Assembly (NCBI GenBank): GCA_934630735.1 | Contig: CAKTWK010000003.1 | Coordinates: forward strand, 1 to 64,000 | Origin: an uncultured Collinsella sp. | GTDB lineage: Bacteria; Actinomycetota; Coriobacteriia; Coriobacteriales; Coriobacteriaceae | DNA length: 64,000 bases | Reading direction: 5' to 3' | Shown: one piece after another, positions 63,181 through 64,000 of the stretch | Layout: every line of letters starts with the position of its first letter | How positions within the stretch are numbered: the first letter of the stretch is position 1 | Notes under the pieces: generated by a model | The model's input: the letters and a program-made list of their open reading frames with translations, nothing else | What the model was told of the DNA's origin: nothing | Database searches by the model: none | Made by a program: the position numbers and the translations under genes

Positions 63181-63675
63181 GTGGCCGAGCACGAGCACGC
63201 GCACGACCACGGTGCGGACGACGATGCGAGCTGCCGCTGCAGCGGCCCCAGCTCCGAGCTGGTCCGCTTTTCGGTCACCGCGCCCGACGACCTACTGCGC
63301 CGCTTTGACGAGCAGATCGCGCGCCGCGGTGACGTGGCCAACCGATCCGAGGCCGTACGCGATCTGATTCGCGCCTCGATTGCCAAGGAGCAGATGCGCA
63401 CGCCCGACGAGCAGGTCATCGGTTCGCTCACCATGATCTATGACCACCATACCGGCGATCTGACGCGCCGTCTGGACGAGGTGCAGCACGACTACACCGA
63501 CGAGATCGTCTCGACCATGCACGTGCATCTGGACCACCACAACTGCCTGGAGATTCTGGCGCTCAAGGGTCGCGGCAAACGCGTCTACGAGCTGGCGGAC
63601 CGGTTGCTGGGGCTGCGCGGCGTTAAGCACGGCGAGCTCACCTGCGCCGCCACCAAGCAGAGCCTAGGGCTGTAG
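63181..63675 (+). CDS. nikR: Nickel-responsive regulator NikR
   Basis: 164 residues from a GTG start (MAEHEHAHDHGADDDASC), 1 nt after the upstream stop. Ribbon-helix-helix domain ~27-75 (VRFSVTAPDDLLRRFDEQIARRG...NRSEAVRDLIR) and ACT-like nickel domain with the binding residues in YDHHTGDL and MHVHLDHHNCLEILAL. The N-terminus carries an extra His-rich segment HEHAHDH and Cys pair (CRC) not in standard ~130-150-residue NikR. It regulates nickel uptake genes. Followed by hypF, in line with nickel-hydrogenase physiology. Confidence 0.95.
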   Translation: MAEHEHAHDHGADDDASCRCSGPSSELVRFSVTAPDDLLRRFDEQIARRGDVANRSEAVRDLIRASIAKEQMRTPDEQVIGSLTMIYDHHTGDLTRRLDEVQHDYTDEIVSTMHVHLDHHNCLEILALKGRGKRVYELADRLLGLRGVKHGELTCAATKQSLGL

Positions 63676-63698
63676 CGGGTCTTTGTGCGGCGTACCCG

Positions 63699-63769
63699 CC
63701 AAAAAGGGACAGGTTTGTTTTGGCAGGTTTAGAAGTTTTACCTACCAAAATAAACCTGTCCCTTTTTGG
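63699..63769. repeat. Palindrome with 30-bp arms between nikR and hypF
   Basis: The arms 63699-63728 (CCAAAAAGGGACAGGTTT...) and 63740-63769 pair with two mismatches around an 11-nt loop. It shares the GGGACAGG core with family 3. It lies 24 nt after nikR and 24 nt before hypF. Confidence 0.82.
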
Positions 63770-63793
63770 TCGGTTTAGATGAGGGAGAGTCGC

Positions 63794-64000
63794 ATGCGAC
63801 ATGTGTATATTCATGTGACGGGCATTGTGCAGGGCGTTGGCATGCGGCCATTTGTGTATCGCGAGGCTATGGCGCATGGCATTTGCGGCTGGGTGCTCAA
63901 CGCGGGCGATGGCGTGCACATCGAGGCGCATGCTTCGGTCGAGGCACTCGACGGCTTTGTCGCCGCGCTGTCGGAGCACGCGCCGGCCGCGGCCCGCGTT
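63794..64000 (+). CDS. hypF: Carbamoyltransferase HypF, N-terminal part (runs off window)
   Basis: Only ~69 codons are visible, starting MRHVYIHVTGIVQGVGMRPFV with GAGGGAGAG upstream. The acylphosphatase-like N-terminal domain is clear: VTGIVQGVGMRPFVYREAMAHG and GWVLNAGDGVHIEA. HypF makes the thiocarboxamide that becomes CN ligand of NiFe hydrogenase. The 3' end is outside the window. Confidence 0.92.
   Translation, partial: MRHVYIHVTGIVQGVGMRPFVYREAMAHGICGWVLNAGDGVHIEAHASVEALDGFVAALSEHAPAAARV

Overview
The window looks like chromosomal DNA of a high-GC, Gram-positive gut actinobacterium of class Coriobacteriia, most likely a Collinsella. The reasons are the GC-rich protein-coding style, an actinobacterial FHA/PP2C/RodA/PBP/PASTA-kinase cluster, an HspR-controlled dnaK operon, a mannose-type PTS with a DUF956 protein, an LPXTG-like surface protein, DUF5028 and DUF5692 proteins, and nickel/hydrogenase maturation genes. 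The genus is an inference from gene content. I see no transposase, integrase, phage gene, rRNA or CRISPR array.

Layout. 1-2662 (-): the 5' part of a membrane Ser/Thr kinase and a Gly/Ser-rich exported partner. 2906-7731 (-): recR, ybaB and dnaX, with a three-gene accessory insert (one + strand membrane protein and a DUF4160 pair) between ybaB and dnaX. 7847-8572 (+): YcxB-like membrane protein. 8647-13958 (-): ABC-2-type exporter operon with a DUF5028 protein, behind a double LuxR-type membrane regulator. 14405-24543 (+): cell-envelope signalling and growth operon (kinase, FhaA, FhaB, PP2C phosphatase, a fused RodA-PBP protein, PASTA kinase). 24722-24797 (-): tRNA-Arg(CCU). 24912-28194 (-): mannose-family PTS. 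28571-33893: hypA, a large FAD/Fe-S oxidoreductase, a divergent TetR regulator and a DUF5692 membrane protein. 34131-35951: two unrecognised proteins. 36086-38713 (-): clpB. 38897-40471: two small exported or membrane proteins amid repeats. 40937-43237 (-): aconitase-family hydratase. 43613-47912 (-): dnaK-grpE-dnaJ-hspR. 48456-48641 (+): ferredoxin. 48845-52712 (-): nadA-nadB-nadC-niaR. 53198-59413 (-): 2071-residue wall-anchored protein. 59659-61658 (+): LytTR response regulator and GHKL sensor kinase. 61677-64000: an unknown protein, thioredoxin, a small helical protein, nikR and the start of hypF.

How genes work together. The 14-24 kb operon couples phosphorylation sensing (two kinases, two FHA readers, one phosphatase) to peptidoglycan synthesis by a single SEDS-transpeptidase fusion. 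clpB and dnaK share a 27-bp dyad that is a good candidate heat-shock operator. The NAD operon has a perfect dyad embedded in its promoter, and its last gene encodes the likely repressor NiaR. The TetR/oxidoreductase intergenic region carries two matching palindromes over a promoter. HypA, NikR and HypF point to a nickel-dependent hydrogenase encoded elsewhere.

The most unusual feature is non-coding. About twenty long palindromes from several distinct sequence families sit in the gaps between genes. Several families recur within the window with fixed arm and spacer lengths. No mobilising enzyme is visible.
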